Assembly (NCBI GenBank): GCA_036752345.1
Contig: DAIOSV010000038.1
Location: 1 to 23,544 of the forward strand
Direction: 5' to 3'
Source of the DNA: UBA1715 sp036752345
GTDB taxonomy: Bacteria > Bacteroidota > Bacteroidia > Bacteroidales > UBA1715
DNA length: 23,544 nt
Part shown: one piece after another, positions 22,705 to 23,544 of the stretch
How positions within the stretch are numbered: position 1 is the first letter of the stretch
Layout: each line of letters begins with the position of its first letter
The notes under the pieces: model-generated
What the model was told of the DNA's origin: nothing
Seen by the model: only the letters and a program-made list of their open reading frames with translations
The model's database searches: none
Made by a program: the position numbers and the translations under genes

Positions 22705-23183
22705 ACCAATTAGACGCCATTGTAAAAAAGATAGTTACGCGTGAAGAAGCGCAACGTATTGTCACGGAATGGAAAGCACAAGGTGAGAAGGTTGTGTTTA
22801 CCAATGGTTGTTTCGACATTATACACAAAGGTCACGTGTGCTATTTGGCGCAGGCTCGCGATTTGGGTACTAAGTTGGTGCTTGGCCTCAATACCGACGC
22901 ATCTATAAAACGCCTCAAAGGAGAGTCGCGCCCGATTAAAGAAGAAGAATCACGAGCACTTACGGTAGCTAGTTTTGCCTTTATAGACTTGGTGATCTTG
23001 TTTGGCGAAGATACTCCTCATGATTTGATTTCACAACTCATTCCCAATGTGTTGGTAAAAGGCAGTGATTACAATGTACAAGATATAGTAGGTGCCGATG
23101 TGGTATTGCAACACGGAGGCGAAGTCAAAACAATTGATTTTGTACAAGGCTTCTCTACAACAAATTACGTGAAGAAATTGTGA
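22701..23183 (+). CDS. rfaE2: D-glycero-beta-D-manno-heptose 1-phosphate adenylyltransferase
   Basis: Equivalent to the C-terminal half of HldE. It transfers AMP to heptose-1-phosphate to give ADP-heptose, the donor for the lipopolysaccharide heptosyltransferases. The 160-residue protein has the cytidylyltransferase-fold signature FTNGCFDIIHKGH with HxGH at 42-45, then LVLGLNTDASIKRLKGESRP, and the 'VLVKGSDYNVQDIVGADVV' stretch. It ends with FSTTNYVKKL. The kinase half (RfaE1) is a separate gene in Bacteroidota and is not seen here. It overlaps the flippase-like gene by four bases and is last in the panCD operon. The product feeds the GT9 enzyme encoded at 15686-16384. Confidence 0.94.
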   Translation: MNQLDAIVKKIVTREEAQRIVTEWKAQGEKVVFTNGCFDIIHKGHVCYLAQARDLGTKLVLGLNTDASIKRLKGESRPIKEEESRALTVASFAFIDLVILFGEDTPHDLISQLIPNVLVKGSDYNVQDIVGADVVLQHGGEVKTIDFVQGFSTTNYVKKL

Positions 23184-23217
23184 CCGTTGTCCGTTACACG
23201 TTGTTCGTTCTACGTAA

Positions 23218-23463
23218 AACGGTTAATCGGTGAGTTGGTTAATTGGTTAAAGTTTGGCGGTTGGTGGTTAGCAGTTGGCATTTTTTGCCAATAGCCAAGT
23301 GCTAAAGACGAATGGAAAAAATTTGCCCGTTAGGGCATCTATTTTAATAGAAATGATAAACACCCCTACATTATTTGTCCGTAGGACATACATTTTCATA
23401 ATTATGAGTGAGTTGTCGTTCGTTTAACGAATAACGTAAAACGTACAACGGTTAATCGGTGAG
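23218..23463. repeat. Pair of 17-nt direct repeats, AACGGTTAATCGGTGAG
   Basis: Identical copies at 23218-23234 and 23447-23463, each preceded by a CGTAAAAC-type stretch and a GTTCGTT run. They bracket the hairpin pair at 23324-23388. The unit lies in the 361-bp region after rfaE2 in which I see no gene. Confidence 0.6.
23324..23388. repeat. Two related small hairpins (TGCCC/GGGCA and TGTCC/GGACA)
   Basis: TGCCC-GTTA-GGGCA (23324-23337) and TGTCC-GTA-GGACA (23376-23388) are each preceded by TT and followed by T(C/A)-rich ATTTT. They look like copies of one element with a paired base change in the stem. Confidence 0.55.
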
Positions 23464-23544
23464 AAGGGCAGTTGGCTCTTTGTCAAAGGCTAATACCTAA
23501 AAGCGAATAGCTAAATACTTTATAACCACAGATTACACAGATTT

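Larger units (their letters stand above)
23184..23544. other. Non-coding intergenic region after rfaE2
   Basis: No convincing gene. It contains, in order: an A/T-rich stretch with GGTTA-like runs (23221-23270), a TTGGCA-TTTTT-TGCCAA inverted repeat (23275-23291), the hairpin pair, a TTCGTT-T-AACGAA palindrome (23419-23431), the direct repeats, and an ACACAGATT motif at the window edge. No intrinsic terminator with a T run is clear for the panC operon. Confidence 0.6.

Noticed and set aside
23275..23291. TTGGCA-TTTTT-TGCCAA as terminator of the panC operon
   Set aside because: The T run is in the loop and not after the stem, and it lies 92 nt beyond the rfaE2 stop. It is kept only as an inverted repeat.

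Overview
The window reads as chromosomal DNA of a Bacteroidota bacterium, most likely order Bacteroidales. The base composition is AT-rich. Most genes lack Shine-Dalgarno sequences, and several starts are preceded by a TAnnTTTG box, the Bacteroidota -7 promoter element. The gene content agrees: a DUF4270 lipoprotein, a short GT5-only 'glycogen synthase', an AsmA-like DUF748 protein, a FadL/OmpP1 porin, lipoproteins with acidic/lysine residues just after the lipid cysteine, and a split RfaE2. A run of exactly 100 N (16385-16484) marks a scaffold join, so this is probably a draft or metagenome assembly.

Layout. 1-85: terminator hairpin and a heptamer repeat. 86-6915: typA (-), an AsmA-like protein (-), rsmE (+), a two-half FKBP lipoprotein (-) and rfbB (-). 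7076-8820: yebC-purU (+), translationally coupled, then tRNA-Gly(CCC) and a terminator. 8877-14332: a cell-surface block with a naturally circularly permuted GH16 lichenase-type lipoprotein (+), a FadL-type porin (-), an unknown lipoprotein (+), a secreted protein with a DUF4468-like region and a charged tail (+), and a CE4 polysaccharide deacetylase (+). 14316-20344 (all -): waaA, the C-terminal part of a GT9 heptosyltransferase, the N gap, glmS without its last residues, the DUF4270 lipoprotein and a GT5-domain protein. 20500-23183 (+): the tight operon panC-panD-flippase-like membrane protein-rfaE2. 23184-23544: no gene, several short repeats and hairpins.

How the genes work together. Many serve the envelope. 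GlmS makes glucosamine-6-phosphate for peptidoglycan and lipid A, RfaE2 activates heptose, the GT9 enzyme and WaaA build the inner core of lipopolysaccharide, RfbB supplies dTDP-sugars, and the AsmA-like protein probably helps phospholipid or outer-membrane homeostasis. PanC and PanD make pantothenate. TypA, RsmE, YebC and the tRNA serve translation.

I found no mobile element, CRISPR array, toxin-antitoxin pair or defence system. The most notable item is the circularly permuted GH16 enzyme. Next come the GT5-only protein without its ADP-glucose motif, a possible two-gene unknown surface module next to a deacetylase, and paired palindromes or hairpins in two intergenic regions. Two very long or early-start reading frames are artefacts: a GlmS-GT9 'fusion' across the N gap, and TTG starts that are really part of promoter boxes.
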